DNA of 64,000 bases. Origin: Phragmites australis (Eukaryota; Streptophyta; Magnoliopsida; Poales; Poaceae). The DNA lies in the NCBI RefSeq assembly GCF_958298935.1, contig NC_084933.1, positions 851,001-915,000 of the forward strand. The letters run 5' to 3'. The position numbers were made by a program, and so were the translations under genes. Below the pieces are notes generated by a model. The model saw only the letters and a program-made list of their open reading frames with translations. It searched no databases and had not been told where the DNA came from. Below are positions 24,601 through 33,904 of the stretch, piece by piece; the first letter of the stretch is position 1; every line of letters begins with the position of its first letter.

Positions 24601-24772
24601 CTACGAGAAGCAGATCCGGTATGCGTCCAGGAAAGCCTACGCGGAGATGAGGCCCCGGGTGAAGGGCCGCTTTGCCAAGGTACCCGAATGTACAGTGCCG
24701 CAGCAGCCGGCGTCGGCAACCAACTACTATGATCCTAGTAGGCTTCATCTCGGGAGCTGGTCATATTCATAA
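11977..24772 (+). CDS. Ghd7: Ghd7/ZmCCT-type CCT-domain flowering repressor
   Basis: Two coding exons, 11977-12351 (125 codons) and 24446-24772 (108 codons plus TGA-free stop TAA), join in phase 0 through GTGAGT and a TTTTATGCAG acceptor to give a 233-residue protein. Recognisable family segments are a Cys-rich N-terminus ([15 protein letters not shown]), the block EFQFFG followed by [12 protein letters not shown], then [16 protein letters not shown], and a C-terminal CCT domain at about residues 162-204 ([20 protein letters not shown], then [16 protein letters not shown]). Members of this family act in the nucleus, delay flowering under long days and affect height and grain number (rice Ghd7, maize ZmCCT, sorghum Ma6). 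The frame is intact and the key Arg/Lys residues of the CCT domain are present. The striking oddity is the 12,094-bp intron, most of which is CACTA DNA. The protein is slightly shorter than rice Ghd7 (257 residues). Confidence 0.93.
12352..12857 (+). other. Ghd7 intron, 5' part before the CACTA
   Basis: 506 bp of intron sequence between the donor and the CACTA left end. A short near-repeat occurs here (TTTGTTTCAGTGTTCGTCTC, at about 12472 and 12550). No coding feature. Confidence 0.7.
13970..14323 (-). pseudogene. CACTA second-ORF (Ulp1-associated) fragment
   Basis: A 117-codon frame reading [20 protein letters not shown] with [20 protein letters not shown]. It aligns with 41735-41977 of the other CACTA (MEVHKYRTDGIHHVRFIDPF, YILLLYHFGYMF), so both derive from the same second gene. 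In that position many plant CACTA elements carry a gene with a C48 (Ulp1-like) peptidase domain. The piece seen here lies before the expected catalytic residues, so activity cannot be judged. The end of this ORF is disturbed by the 416-bp tandem duplication that follows. Confidence 0.6.
14234..15065. repeat. 416-bp tandem duplication in the intron CACTA
   Basis: Two head-to-tail copies, 14234-14649 and 14650-15065, both starting AATTTGTTTGACAAGG and ending near GTTCCATCCCTAG. They differ by only scattered substitutions and indels of a few bases, so the duplication is younger than most of the decay in the element. It duplicates an exon-like part of the second ORF. Confidence 0.95.
15355..15930. 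repeat. 143-bp tandem repeat, four copies
   Basis: Four consecutive units with exact 143-bp spacing of the landmark (G/A)TAGAACAAGTCAA at 15431, 15574, 15717 and 15860. Each unit also contains CATTCATC, ATCCGTATTG and ATCCATTCATCTATC. It lies in the non-coding middle of the intron CACTA. An AT-rich tract of TAACTAATTCCTAAC-type repeats follows to about 16340. Confidence 0.95.
16380..16860. other. GC-rich low-complexity block inside CACTA
   Basis: Dense GGAGGAGG/GTGGCATGG-type sequence between AT-rich parts. The second CACTA has a GC-rich block in the equivalent place (about 40.02-40.65 kb), so it is probably the start region of the second ORF. The frames are repetitive and I assign no product. 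Confidence 0.5.
16885..17095. repeat. Internal cluster of CACTA subterminal motifs
   Basis: Seven or more alternating copies such as TATCACTACCGGTTAG, GGAGTCGGCAGTGAT, GAACCGTCAGTGA and GGAACTGGTAGTGATA. Such motifs normally sit at CACTA ends, yet this block lies in the middle of the element, between the transposase and the second ORF. Confidence 0.85.
17400..20235 (-). pseudogene. CACTA TNP2-type transposase, decayed
   Basis: Reading right to left, the pieces follow the TNP2 order. First is an acidic N-terminal linker ([14 protein letters not shown], 20235-20026). Then come [16 protein letters not shown] (19550), the catalytic-region segment [17 protein letters not shown] with CLDE and [13 protein letters not shown] (19341-19060), a [16 protein letters not shown] segment (18898), and the DUF4218-like block [16 protein letters not shown] with [15 protein letters not shown] (18668-18321). 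Last is the DUF4216-like end [19 protein letters not shown] with [20 protein letters not shown] (17731-17439). Frame changes and stops between pieces make it non-functional. The role of the ancestor was cut-and-paste transposition. Confidence 0.85.
20236..20871. other. 5' region of the intron CACTA transposase gene
   Basis: AT-rich with no clear ORF. The part at 20540-20640 (TTGATTGGTCCATGTTTGAG, then GGGCCCATTTACTTCTGG) resembles 14540-14600, so a short sequence is shared between the two ORF regions of the element. Confidence 0.5.
20872..21928. mobile_element. Nested non-autonomous CACTA
   Basis: The left end CACTACTATAGAATAGG is at 20872, followed by CACTACCGGTTC-type motifs. The right side at 21720-21890 has several AACCGGCAATGATA/AACCGGTAGTGATG motifs and ends near ATTCCGTATTAGCGTG (21928), a degenerate terminus. 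The host CACTA 5' region resumes after it: 21960-22140 resembles the inverse of 35.5-36.0 kb. This shows it is an insertion. A clear target duplication could not be confirmed. The interior holds a low-complexity GC-rich frame and a GA microsatellite. Confidence 0.7.
21568..21619. repeat. (GA)n microsatellite in nested CACTA
   Basis: An uninterrupted GA run, the counterpart of the run at 577-647 in another CACTA element. Confidence 0.95.
22407..22942 (+). other. Ghd7 intron between two transposons
   Basis: 536 bp of unique AT-rich intron sequence. No coding or repeat feature is recognised. Confidence 0.6.
22943..24373. mobile_element. Second CACTA-like element in the Ghd7 intron
   Basis: The ends mirror each other: TACTACTTAAAAAACTATTTTT on the left and AAAAATAGTTTTTTAAATAGTG on the right, the latter being a normal CACTA terminus in inverse. 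The interior is full of alternating motifs of the type CAGAGACGGTTC, TATGTGAACC and CTCTGATAATGG with GCAAAAATTCATAACTTTTT, arranged as inverted copies. This motif set differs from that of the CCGGTAGTGAT elements, so it is another subfamily. No coding potential. The flanking triplets (GAA, ACA) do not match, so the exact borders are tentative. Confidence 0.6.
24446..24772 (+). CDS. Ghd7: Ghd7-type gene, exon 2 with the CCT domain
   Basis: Begins ATGTCATCATACTGC directly after TATGCAG. It encodes [15 protein letters not shown], a short variable linker, the complete basic CCT domain (exon residues about 37-79), then a tail ending [13 protein letters not shown], which parallels the DPSRLELGQW ending of the rice protein. 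The stop is at 24770-24772. Confidence 0.93.
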   Translation: MSSYCGSTFTDAASSRSKEPILIDSQLQRPVDPTVEREAKVMRYKEKRKRRRYEKQIRYASRKAYAEMRPRVKGRFAKVPECTVPQQPASATNYYDPSRLHLGSWSYS

Positions 24773-24799
24773 TCAAATTCATACTACGTACCTACCTAA

Positions 24800-24804
<5 letters not shown>

Positions 24805-24882
<78 letters not shown>
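24805..24882. repeat. (TA)n microsatellite, 78 bp
   Basis: A pure TA run about 30 bp after the Ghd7 stop codon, thus probably inside its 3' untranslated region. Confidence 0.98.
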
Positions 24883-24886
<4 letters not shown>

Positions 24887-25376
24887 CTCAATTGCCGCCC
24901 TCAATTATATTTAGGGTCATCATGTACCATCATTTATATGATGGGCTAGCTAGAATATTGTGTTCATCAAATTGATGACTATTTAGCTAGTGACCCCATG
25001 GCCATCATGACAAGCTTAATTATAGGTTTATGCCCATTTGATATATGAATACAACCAATATATGGGTGCTGTGAGCTGCTTGGATGATCCGAAGCTATAG
25101 TTTGACATTGAAACAATAAATCAAGCAAAATGTATGATCCAGATACTTGAGAGGTTTCTTATTAGATAGTTGTGTCGTTTTGCTTAAATCTACACTCCAA
25201 GGTGGTAATGTTGTCGTTTGGATTGTATTTAATTCGATCCGGATCATCTTCCTTAGCTGGTGCGCCCTTTTTAGTGCTAAAAAAGTGTAGTGCTGGATTA
25301 CGTGAGTTTGTAGAATTCAGTTTGATGTGCTGAATACTTGACTTACCAAAAGACAAAATAAGGGTCGTGCACCACT

Positions 25377-25384
<8 letters not shown>

Positions 25385-25419
<35 letters not shown>

Positions 25420-25453
25420 ATATATATATATATGTATGTATATATATATATAT
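25385..25453. repeat. (TA)n microsatellite with TGTA interruptions
   Basis: About 69 bp of TA repeats interrupted twice by TGTATGTA. Confidence 0.97.
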
Positions 25454-25474
25454 GATGGTGTTCATATACATTAA

Positions 25475-25888
25475 GGGTGTGATTGGTTGTTCGCATGAAC
25501 CGTATACGCAGGTTGAACGGAGTCATGTTAGTTGAAAATAAGAGTGTTTGGTTGATTGTATATGTCTGAACAAGTCGAGTTGAATTTTTGTTTGGTTAAC
25601 TGAATTTGAGGTCGCATGAGCGGATGTAAAAGCTGAGATTCTGGTTGGTTGCTCGCATGAAGGTGATTTTGTGATACCGACAAGTGAGCCCGCTTGTATG
25701 AGCGGATGCAGTAGCCTGCATCCACTGGGCCAGGCTACGATGGTTCTCTCTCGGGCCAGGCTACAAGTATATACTTACATTCACCGGACCAGACTGGAAC
25801 AGTACGTGCAGGCAATTAAACACACTTCTCTTTAGGATTATACATATCCACTTAGTCAGAATGCATTTGTAAGCAACCAATCATCCCC
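25475..25888. mobile_element. Tourist-like MITE (PIF/Harbinger type)
   Basis: A 414-bp element with termini GGGTGTGATTGGTTG and CAACCAATCATCCCC. It is flanked by TAA on both sides (25472-25474 and 25889-25891), the 3-bp duplication typical of the Tourist group. It has internal sub-repeats (GCATGAGCGGATG, GGCCAGGCTAC) and no coding capacity. Confidence 0.82.
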
Positions 25889-26156
25889 TAATTGCATGCG
25901 GAATCTAATGAATTAATTGGCTACAAGGTGAAGAAAGGTAAAATAAGAATGACGTAAAAGATTTCCTAAAGTCCTCACCAAGTTGCACCACGGCAAAATT
26001 CAGAGTGGAGGGCACTTTTTTGCCTAAACTATCTATGTTCGCCAATGTATGTGATGCTATTTTTATTACAAGCATTGAAGTATGTGAAATATTCTTTTAG
26101 ATAATTATGACGTAAGATAAGTAGTGGAACCTCATGCTCGACATTAGCTTATTCTA

Positions 26157-26410
26157 CCCTCCATTTCTTTTTATAGGACGGATTAAAATTTGAGAAAGTC
26201 TCTCAAAATATACTTTGACCATTAATTTTTGCTATAATATATTATCAATTGTTACAAAACTAATATCTTATTAAAAGATATGTAAAATATAAATCTATTG
26301 ATACATCTTTTGTACACTAAATATAGACGTAATTTGATCAATTGTTGATCGAAATCTACAAAGTTTGCTTTTTTAGAATCATATACGCTCTATATTTTGT
26401 AACGAGGGAG
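26157..26410. mobile_element. Stowaway-like MITE (Tc1/mariner type)
   Basis: The termini CCCTCCATTTCTTTTTATAGG and TATATTTTGTAACGAGGGAG match the standard grass Stowaway ends, with TA on each side (26155-26156 and 26411-26412). About 254 bp, AT-rich, no coding potential. Confidence 0.85.
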
Positions 26411-26556
26411 TAGCTCTTAACTCGTTCTGCTACATTTCAAGTGATAAGGTAGAGGCAAGACTTTGGTGTGTATGAGATTTTTTGAGTGGCTCCTGAACTT
26501 CAAATGCACACTAGCAATTTTTCCCAAATGAAACGATGATGCCATGGCTGTAACAC

Positions 26557-26806
26557 CCCGCCAAATTCGTTTAAACCCTAACCCACCTAAGGGGCGGATC
26601 TGTATACGCATAACACCCTATTTATATTTTCATCTTTGCTTTGTGTAAAATAATTAACCTGGAAGTGCTGTATTTGGAGCGCGATGGCTTATAAGCTGGC
26701 TTCAACCTATCTAAACTATCAAGGTGGTACAAAGCCCACCACACTGGAACACTTGGGCCACACAGGTCAAAAATAGAAATATTAATGGGTCAAAGTATTA
26801 CACTCT
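26557..26806 (+). repeat. Direct repeat of about 250 bp, copy 1
   Basis: Contains CACCTAAGGGGCGGATCTG, GTTTGGAGCG-like and GAACACTTGGGCCACACAGG. It is matched by 26935-27183 at an offset of about 378 bp. It is preceded by GGCTGTAACACCCCGCC, a motif common at the start of grass Gypsy LTRs, so the pair may be remnants of one LTR family. Confidence 0.85.
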
Positions 26807-26934
26807 CCCCCTGTTTAGCGCTGGTGTCTTCGGCAGCTACCGTATTCACGGCAGATAAATACCCAAATCTCCCCTCGGTGTTAGGCTTGTGTTGCGGCCC
26901 CTCAACAGGTAGACACACACATGCCCACACCTTG

Positions 26935-27183
26935 TCTTTAAAATTCTCTGAAAGCCCAGTCCACCTATAGGGCGGGCCCGCATATGCATAGCATCCTGCT
27001 TACAATTTAATCATCGCTTCATGTAAAAGAGTTAATCTGGAGGTGTTATGTTTGGAGCGTAATGGCTTATAATCTGGCTTTAAAATATGTAAAGTATCAA
27101 TGTGGTATTAAACCCACCATGCTAGAACACTTGGGGCACACGAGTCGAAACCATAAATATTAATTGGCCGGGTATTACAATGG
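26935..27183 (+). repeat. Direct repeat of about 250 bp, copy 2
   Basis: Partner of 26557-26806, with roughly 75-80 percent identity by eye (CCACCTATAGGGCGGGCCCG, GAACACTTGGGGCACACGAG, GGTATTACA end). The divergence indicates an old duplication or two independent insertions. Confidence 0.85.
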
Positions 27184-28087
27184 CAGCATTGCAATTATAT
27201 TTGTTGGAGTTCAAAATGAATAAACATCTTGTGTTAACTAATACAATACGCTTAAAGATAGTCAAACAGAGAAATGTGCACAAGTAATAGAGAAAGAGCA
27301 CATGGTTGTTATAGTACAAAGTGTTATACACCCCTATAATTAAAGACATTACAAAATAAAATTTGGAAAATCCATGGACATTTAATCAATTATCGAACAT
27401 GTTGGCTTCAACCATACGACTTCTCCCAAAAGAATATAGATTATAGATACTACATTATTTTAAAGAATAACTTTACACATCTTGAATGTACATATCTATA
27501 GCGAAACTACTGTTAGTAGCATGCTTAATTAGATATCTTCTTTTATTGATCAATATTATCAGAGAACTTATGAATGAAAGGTTAATATTGTAGTATATTG
27601 GATGGGAAGATCTTTTATTCTTAATGTCACCGATAGAAATCTAGTTTACTTTATTTATACATTTTAACAGTCTTACTATCGTACGTGGCAAGTTAATCCA
27701 TATAAAGCCCGTGTCAATACAGAAAAAAGTTGCGATTATTTGAAATATATGCTGACAAAGGAAGTGAGACTATTTAATTGAGAATGTATAAAAGGCTCAA
27801 AGTTAATACAAAATAGTTGACTTTTTTCTTTTCCCTTTCTTTCAGGAGGTAGAGAAAAAATGTAAAAATCTTTTTTTTAGCGAATGCGATCATGGCTAGC
27901 TTTACTAATCTTAAATAATAGTTACATCGTCTAGGAATTTACTCAAAATAAAACTAAGAGGTTCATCAACCAGTTACCAGAAGATTGATTAGAAATAACC
28001 AAAACGGGAAGTAGAAGAAATTAAAGTCTGCAACATGGAAAGAAGGCTCGTGGCCCGCTTGCATTTTGGAGCTTGATCTGCAGGCCA
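27184..28087. other. AT-rich intergenic stretch
   Basis: No gene is recognised. The final part (28030-28097) is the dispersed repeat also found near 1.61-1.69 kb, into which the MULE inserted. Confidence 0.6.
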
Positions 28088-28097
28088 CACGGAAGAG

Positions 28098-28225
28098 GAG
28101 TTTTTTTTTTATATATTTTTTTAGTAAAAATTTAAATAAATAGATTCCCGGCAGATGTATTTGCAAAACTAGGCACCTGCAGCCCTCTCAGAGGGCGGTT
28201 AGAACCCGGTTAGGGGTCCTAACCG
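28098..28225 (+). repeat. MULE terminal inverted repeat, left
   Basis: Pairs with 33905-34052. The outer 85 or so bases match almost throughout. The inner part repeats CTCTCAGAGGGCGGTTA and AACCGCC units, with one extra copy of CTGCAGCCCTCTCAG-like sequence in the right arm. Confidence 0.9.
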
Positions 28226-28612
28226 CCCCTGGTTAGGGGCATTTTTTCCTCTAAAAATGTTTTTTTCTATTTTGTCCTCTAAAAATGTAATTTTTGTGTA
28301 ATTAAAGAAATAAAAAAGGAAGGGGTGTAAGGAAATTAAGAATTTAAATTTGGAGTAGGTTATGTAATAGCCGAAGAAAAAAAATCAGTAATTAGTAGTC
28401 GCAGCATTTTACGTGGGTATGGGGTGCGAACGAGGATAAACATAGTATTAAACATAGGGTGAAAATATTACAATACACTGTAACCACGACGACACGTTGA
28501 GGAAACAAAGGTGGCATGTACGGTTCGCACTAAGAACTACTTATTAGTGCGCCGATCCTAATCATAACATGCTTTAGGGAGGGAAAGTATGTCGGGTTAC
28601 ATTAGGTAGTCT

Positions 28613-29210
28613 CTACTGCGTGCATCTAGGATACTTTCCCTTTCGGAGGGCATCGAGACCTGCCGCTTTAACACGGCGGGATCTCTCCCGCTTCCTTTCC
28701 CTCTCAGCTTCCCTAGCCTGAGCCACGGTGCGGTCATGCGCTGCCTTCCTCATGCGCTCTTCTTCCTCCCGCTTGAGGCGAAGTTCCTCTTGCTGTTGCT
28801 CGTACTCCCGACGTGCGTACGCTTCTCTTCTCCACCTCATGTTCATATCGACCCACTGCTTCTGTGAATCATTTTGCTCATTGTCGAGCCACTGAATAAA
28901 ATCACAGAGCGGTGGAGGGGACTGAACAAATGGAACAAGATGAGCGGTTAGTAAAAGAGGGTGCGAAATCGGAAGAGATGAGGCGGATATCTGTTACCAT
29001 ACCGGTCAATAACCAGTTGTTGCATGGCGAAGCTTATCATACTCGCAGCCCATAGGTGTATGAGATGTCCTGCGACTCGCGGAGCTTACAAAGGTCACCA
29101 CATAAGCATATTGGTGGTTCGAGACCTTCAGGTATGGTAGTCCCCCAATATTTCTTTGGTGGGTTTGATGGAGTTGAGAAAGACATTGCACTTGAGAGAT
29201 ATGAGAAATG
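28613..29210 (-). CDS. MULE-encoded coiled-coil protein
   Basis: The main exon at 28613-28846 encodes a 77-residue highly charged helix (REYEQQQEELRLKREEEERM, then KAAHDRTVAQAREAERER), ending GKYPRCTQ. The same frame extends upstream through FIQWLDNEQNDSQKQWV, and a second frame at 29006-29191 (MQCLSQLHQTHQRNIGGLPY) probably belongs to an earlier exon. It is co-oriented with, and follows, the transposase and PMD genes, as in related grass MULEs. Its function is unknown. A nucleic-acid or self-association role is only a guess from composition. Confidence 0.5.
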
Positions 29211-29599
29211 AGCGATGCTTCAACGTAAGGAGGTTCGGCTATTTATAGTTGGGGGAGGCAGGAGCATTGGATTCGCTCGTGAACAAAGGAGTGAGGGCAT
29301 GGGCGTAGCTGGTGGCAGGAGCATCGGATTCCATCTTGAAGAATGGGAAAGTTGTGTCATTGCTCATGGTCAGAGATTCCACATTTACTGGTACCCGTGT
29401 TGTCATTTATTGATTGGAAAAAGCTGGGTAGTGTTGTCACATCTTGTTTAAAGCCTGCGGCAGGAGGCATGTGTTGTCAAGTCATGGTTAAAGTTTAGTG
29501 GTGTGGTCACTTCTTCATTGATCGTGTCTGAATATGAAATGCATTTACGAAATGCTAAGTCTACCATACAAAGTAAACGTGTCTTAATACATAGGAGTA

Positions 29600-30900
29600 C
29601 ATCACGAAGCGAATATGCATATGTTAGTTACATAAAATGTAAAATGCTACTCATGCCTCCCTCGTTGCTGTCGCCCGTGCGCCCCATCGTGGTCCCGATA
29701 CCGCTGGTTAACCCTCACATGACCCCTGAAGTAGGTGAGAGGGTCGGGTGGACCGACGTGTCTGGTAGGCCTAGTAGGGAAACTGTTAATGTAAAATATG
29801 TACCCGATGACGACACCACATCGAGGCCATAGTAGGCGCGTCCTCATCCGGCTCGCCGTACCATTCCTCTGGGTACGGGGAGCGGTCCACCACCGACCTG
29901 CCTATGGCGAAATGCTCGTACGACCATAGCTAAAGAAGAAGTGGACACCCGGCGAAAGTGGCTAGTGCCTCCTTCTTCGTGCATGCGTCGCAGAGCGCCC
30001 GATACGTCGCAGCAAGAACAGCGGATGCCCAGCTGAACTGCGGTACATCCTCCGCATCAGCGTTTGCTATCGACCGGGCGTACAGCACAAGCGTCCTGGT
30101 AACCAGGTGGCCTTGGCCACTAGTGAACATTACCCACCCAAACAACCAAAGCAGGAAGGCCTCCAAATGTCTCGAGACCGCGTATGCGTTGGCGTGTGGG
30201 TGTATGTACACCGGCTGCACATATGACTGGTGTCAGAAAGGATCATTACGACATACTTTATTAGTATTCAATAGGTTGTATGTTACCGTACCTGGAACTG
30301 TAGGATCCACTTCTTCGTTGGCCCTCGTGCATCGGATAAGAACTCAGGCACATAGGGGAGTGCGTCTACCTTTCGCTCCACCGGGCCAAAGCGCTGATGC
30401 ATGTCGTTCATCCAGTCAGTCTACATATCGATGACCCCAACCGCAGCTCCCGCGCAAGGAAGGCCTAAGAGGTAGGAGACGTCTTGCAGGGTCGAGGTCA
30501 TCTCGCCGCACGGGAGGTGGAACGTATGTGTCTCTAGCCTCCAACGGTCGACCAGTGCTGCTATCAGCGACCGATCGAAGTAGAAACGACGGGCCGCAAC
30601 CTCAGGGTTCTCCGTCGGTCGGGCCTCGACCAACCGGCAAAGCGGTAGGAGTCCGGCCGCTGCCAACCTATAAGTGTTGCAGTATATCAATAATATGGAA
30701 CAACAGCAGTGATATGGCAATTTCGTATCAAATTTTTGAAGTACCTGTGCTTCCATCGCTCGTCTATCATCAGCAGCTCTCCAGGGCCTCATGGGCGAAA
30801 CACTCCTAGCTCCGTCTGGTGCTCGGCGGATAAGAAGCTACAATGCTTCTTGTCCACGGCAGGGTCCAAAAGCTCGGGGGGTCATAGGGTGAGCCATATC
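29600..30900 (-). pseudogene. Plant mobile domain (PMD) protein in MULE
   Basis: Reading leftwards: MIDERWKHR, then an intron (donor GTACTT, acceptor CTTATAG) joining in phase to LAAAGLLPLCRLVEARP. Next are RRFYFDRSLIAALVDRWRLE, THTFHLPCGEMTSTLQDVSY and LLGLPCAGAAVG, which is the hallmark of the PMD family. An in-frame TAG follows (about 30421). The frame then continues TDWMNDMHQRFGPVERK to KKWILQFQ, a second intron, and a C-terminal part RHLEAFLLWLFGWVMF to LWSYEHFAIGR with PYPEEWYGEPDED. PMD domains occur in MULE and Gypsy elements and in the host MAIL1/MAIN proteins. The stop codons suggest a recent pseudogene. Confidence 0.8.
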
Positions 30901-30989
30901 TGCATTTGAAAGACATGTACATTAATACATTGTTAAATAAATATAGTAACAATATACTTTGAATGCAAATTAACTATATGCGAAATTAA

Positions 30990-33344
30990 CGAATATTAAA
31001 ATGGTACAAAACAAGCACAACGCACATAAAACTCACCTAGACAACAGGTGCATCACCGCATGTATTTTTGCGACAATATTTATAAGTGTGACCTACTTCA
31101 TTCCACTGACTGCATCGCTTAATCCTAGGGCCAGCCTCGGATTCATCCATATCGTTGCGAATTCGACGAGTTTGTCTTCGACCCAGTGCGTTCTTCATCT
31201 TTCCCAAATCAGGCACATATATTCTTACAGGGCCTGGGTTACTTGTAAAAGTGTCAACAATGCCGTAACCATACAGCTCCTAGTTCCAGGTGTTGAGTAT
31301 TTGATCTTTCATAAAATACTGTGACACATATTGCCTGGGAAGCATATGGTGCTCCGCGCACGCAGCTATGACGTGTGTACAAGGTTTGTGGAGTAATTGT
31401 GACTTCTGACAACTACATATGCTTTGTAGTCATTACTTCATACCTTGCACCACCACTGTCGTACAACAGAGCCCATTTTTCATTCGGCTCATTGCGTATC
31501 CACTGTGAGAAGCTCCTAATAGATGAGCCTGATCTCCTTACAATCTGCGGAATATCGGTTGGGAGAGGACCGAGAGCTATTGGTTCATCACCGTTAGGTG
31601 CAGCCTCCGCAGTTTGTTTTAGAGTCAGTTCATCAAGTCTTGCCCATAATACATTGAACTTATGTTGCTGGTTCTGACTGCACAACTTCTTGAAGAGCTT
31701 CATTAACTCTTTGTTTTTAAACTGTTTGTAGAAGTTCGCACCCATATGGCGCATGCACCACCTGCTTTTGAGATCGGGCCACTGTGCTACTACACCCCGT
31801 CGCACGCTACCATGTTGCATATCTAGCAAAGCCTGCAACAATCCTGCATGTCTATCATGAATGAGACACACATCTGGTCGGTCAAGAACAATTGCATGTT
31901 TAACCCGCTCTAGGAACCAATACCAGCTGTCCCCGTTCTCACTCTCCACGAAAGCAAACCCTAGTGGCAGGACTTGGTTGTTACCGTCGACCCCTATTGC
32001 AGACAAAATCTGCCCTTTGTACTTCCCAGTCAGGAATGTTCCATCTAGGCATCTGATGGGTCGACAATATCTAAATGCTTTGATAGTTGTAGCTAATGCA
32101 AAGAAAGTACGCTGCAACACTCTTTTTTCCGCTGTACTCTACATCAGTAGAGGGGTAATGCTTGATATCATAGTAACTGTCTGGATTTCTTGCACAAATT
32201 GTGGCTAATTGACGAGGTAGATTGTGATATGAATCTTCATATGTAGCGAACCTCATCTCAATAGCCTTTTGTTTCGCCCTCCATGCCTTCGCATAGTTTA
32301 TTGTGTACTGGAACCTTTGCTCAATAGCACGGATTATTGATTGTGGCTCATACCTTATGTTGTCCACAATCTCTCCGTACATAACATTTGCAATGAAAGC
32401 AAAAGACAGGTTCCGGTGGGCGAACTCTATTTCCTCAATGTGACAATTATGTTCCTTAACTATTGAGCATTGCCAGTAGTCTACCCCATTTTCCTCTGAA
32501 TGCGTGCACCCACCAAGGGCACTGAGGCACCAAGCACTTCACATCGTACTCTCTTACTTGATTTAACAACCTTGAATTGCCTACGAAGAGACAACGACCA
32601 GAATTTCACTGCATCAATAACTGCCTCTTTTGTAGGGTACATAGCACCCTGTGACACCTCATTCTCATGGTACTGCCACGGTGTCCGATCAGCCTCGCTA
32701 ACTATCAACTTCAAAAATTCATGATCCCGCCACTCTGCAGGAACTGGAGCATTACCCTCCTCATCAAACGAATCCCCATCGGCAAGGCCTTCCTCCAACT
32801 CTTCATCCTCCAAATCCATATCTTCAATTATGCTAGGGATGTGCTCCCCTTCATCAGCTACACCCATTGGTTGCAGCTCTGGAACATCACCAACTTCCTC
32901 CCTGGACCCTACATTAGCCGCCTCTGACCCATCTTCCACTGCCTCACTTAGTCCTGCTACTACTTCTGCAGAGTTCACCTCATTTTGATCTTTCAGATAC
33001 GCCTCAGCTAACAAAACAAGCGGCATGCCACGTTCACAGCATATATCTACATACTGCCTCCAAGTTGATGTGACTTCGATGGGAACAAGCTCACCAAAGT
33101 ATCCATGACAAGCACGGCTCAGGACAGCTTTCAACTTCAGCTCATATTGCTACGGATCCAGTTGGAAAAACCGCATGAGCCATTTGCACACACCCACAAT
33201 AGTCCTCTCATTAGCTTTACTAAGCCCCTTCATGACATGACGAAATCCAGACAGATCTACACTGGTAGGACCGTACCTAATTTCACCCTCACCATAATAT
33301 ATCTGAAAAATTAATTTATCTGCCATCCTTGAAAACACCTGCAA
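30990..33344 (-). pseudogene. MuDR-type MULE transposase, recently inactivated
   Basis: It begins MQVFSRMADKLIFQIYYGEG. After an in-frame TAG at 33150 it continues KAVLSRACHGYFGELVPIEV, an acidic linker, and a MuDR N-terminal domain (EAVIDAVKFWSLSLRRQFKV). A frameshift near 32485 leads to VDYWQCSIVKEHNC-like sequence and ANVMYGEIVDNIRY. Another near 32125 leads to the MULE catalytic domain: RCLDGTFLTGKYKG, LPLGFAFVESENGDSWYWFL, VCLIHDRHAGLLQALL and WCMRHMGANFY (the CxxH motif). The downstream zinc knuckle reads CSQWNEVGHTYKYC, with Trp where the second Cys is expected. The number of lesions is small, so the ancestor was active not long ago. Confidence 0.9.
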
Positions 33345-33904
33345 ACATAACCCATGTTAAGACAACAAACTATATTTCTGATTATCGGATAAAATAATTT
33401 CTAAATGCTACCCTAGGTTCGCAAATTATCATCTACTGTTGCCTCCTACATCCACAGGTACAAATAATATACTAAAAATAATATTCTATATTGAACTGCT
33501 ATCGTACCATTTTCTAAATAAATTTGATAATTTTTTAAACCCTAGGTTATAAATGTCTAAAATCTATGTCATATACTACTACTGCACTAATTAGCAACAA
33601 TAAAAAGGAAAAAAAGATTTACCCGAAATTTTTCTTCAAATCCGCGGCCCAAATGCAGCAGGGCTTCACCGACCTCTCTTCCTCCCCCTCTCCTCTCCTC
33701 TCTTCTCCTCTCTTCTCCTCTCCTCTTCTCAACTTTTCCTTTTTTTCAGATTTTTATGAATTTTTGGTCAATTTTCGGTCTTTTTATAGCAGAGGCGGCC
33801 GGGTGGGCACTGCGGCGCGGCGGGCGGGGAGGACCCCTTACCGCCTAAGGCGTCGGGCCGAGCGGGCAGGCTGTACCCGCCCTCTGAGGGGGCGGTTAGG
33901 CCTA

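Larger units (their letters stand above)
24773..25474. other. Ghd7 3' flank with AT microsatellites
   Basis: The 3' untranslated region probably runs into the (TA)n tract at 24805-24882. A second (TA)n with TGTATGTA interruptions covers 25385-25453. No other gene. Confidence 0.7.

Noticed and set aside
29958..30434. 158-codon plus-strand frame
   Set aside because: Antisense shadow of the PMD gene on the minus strand, whose motifs are recognisable.
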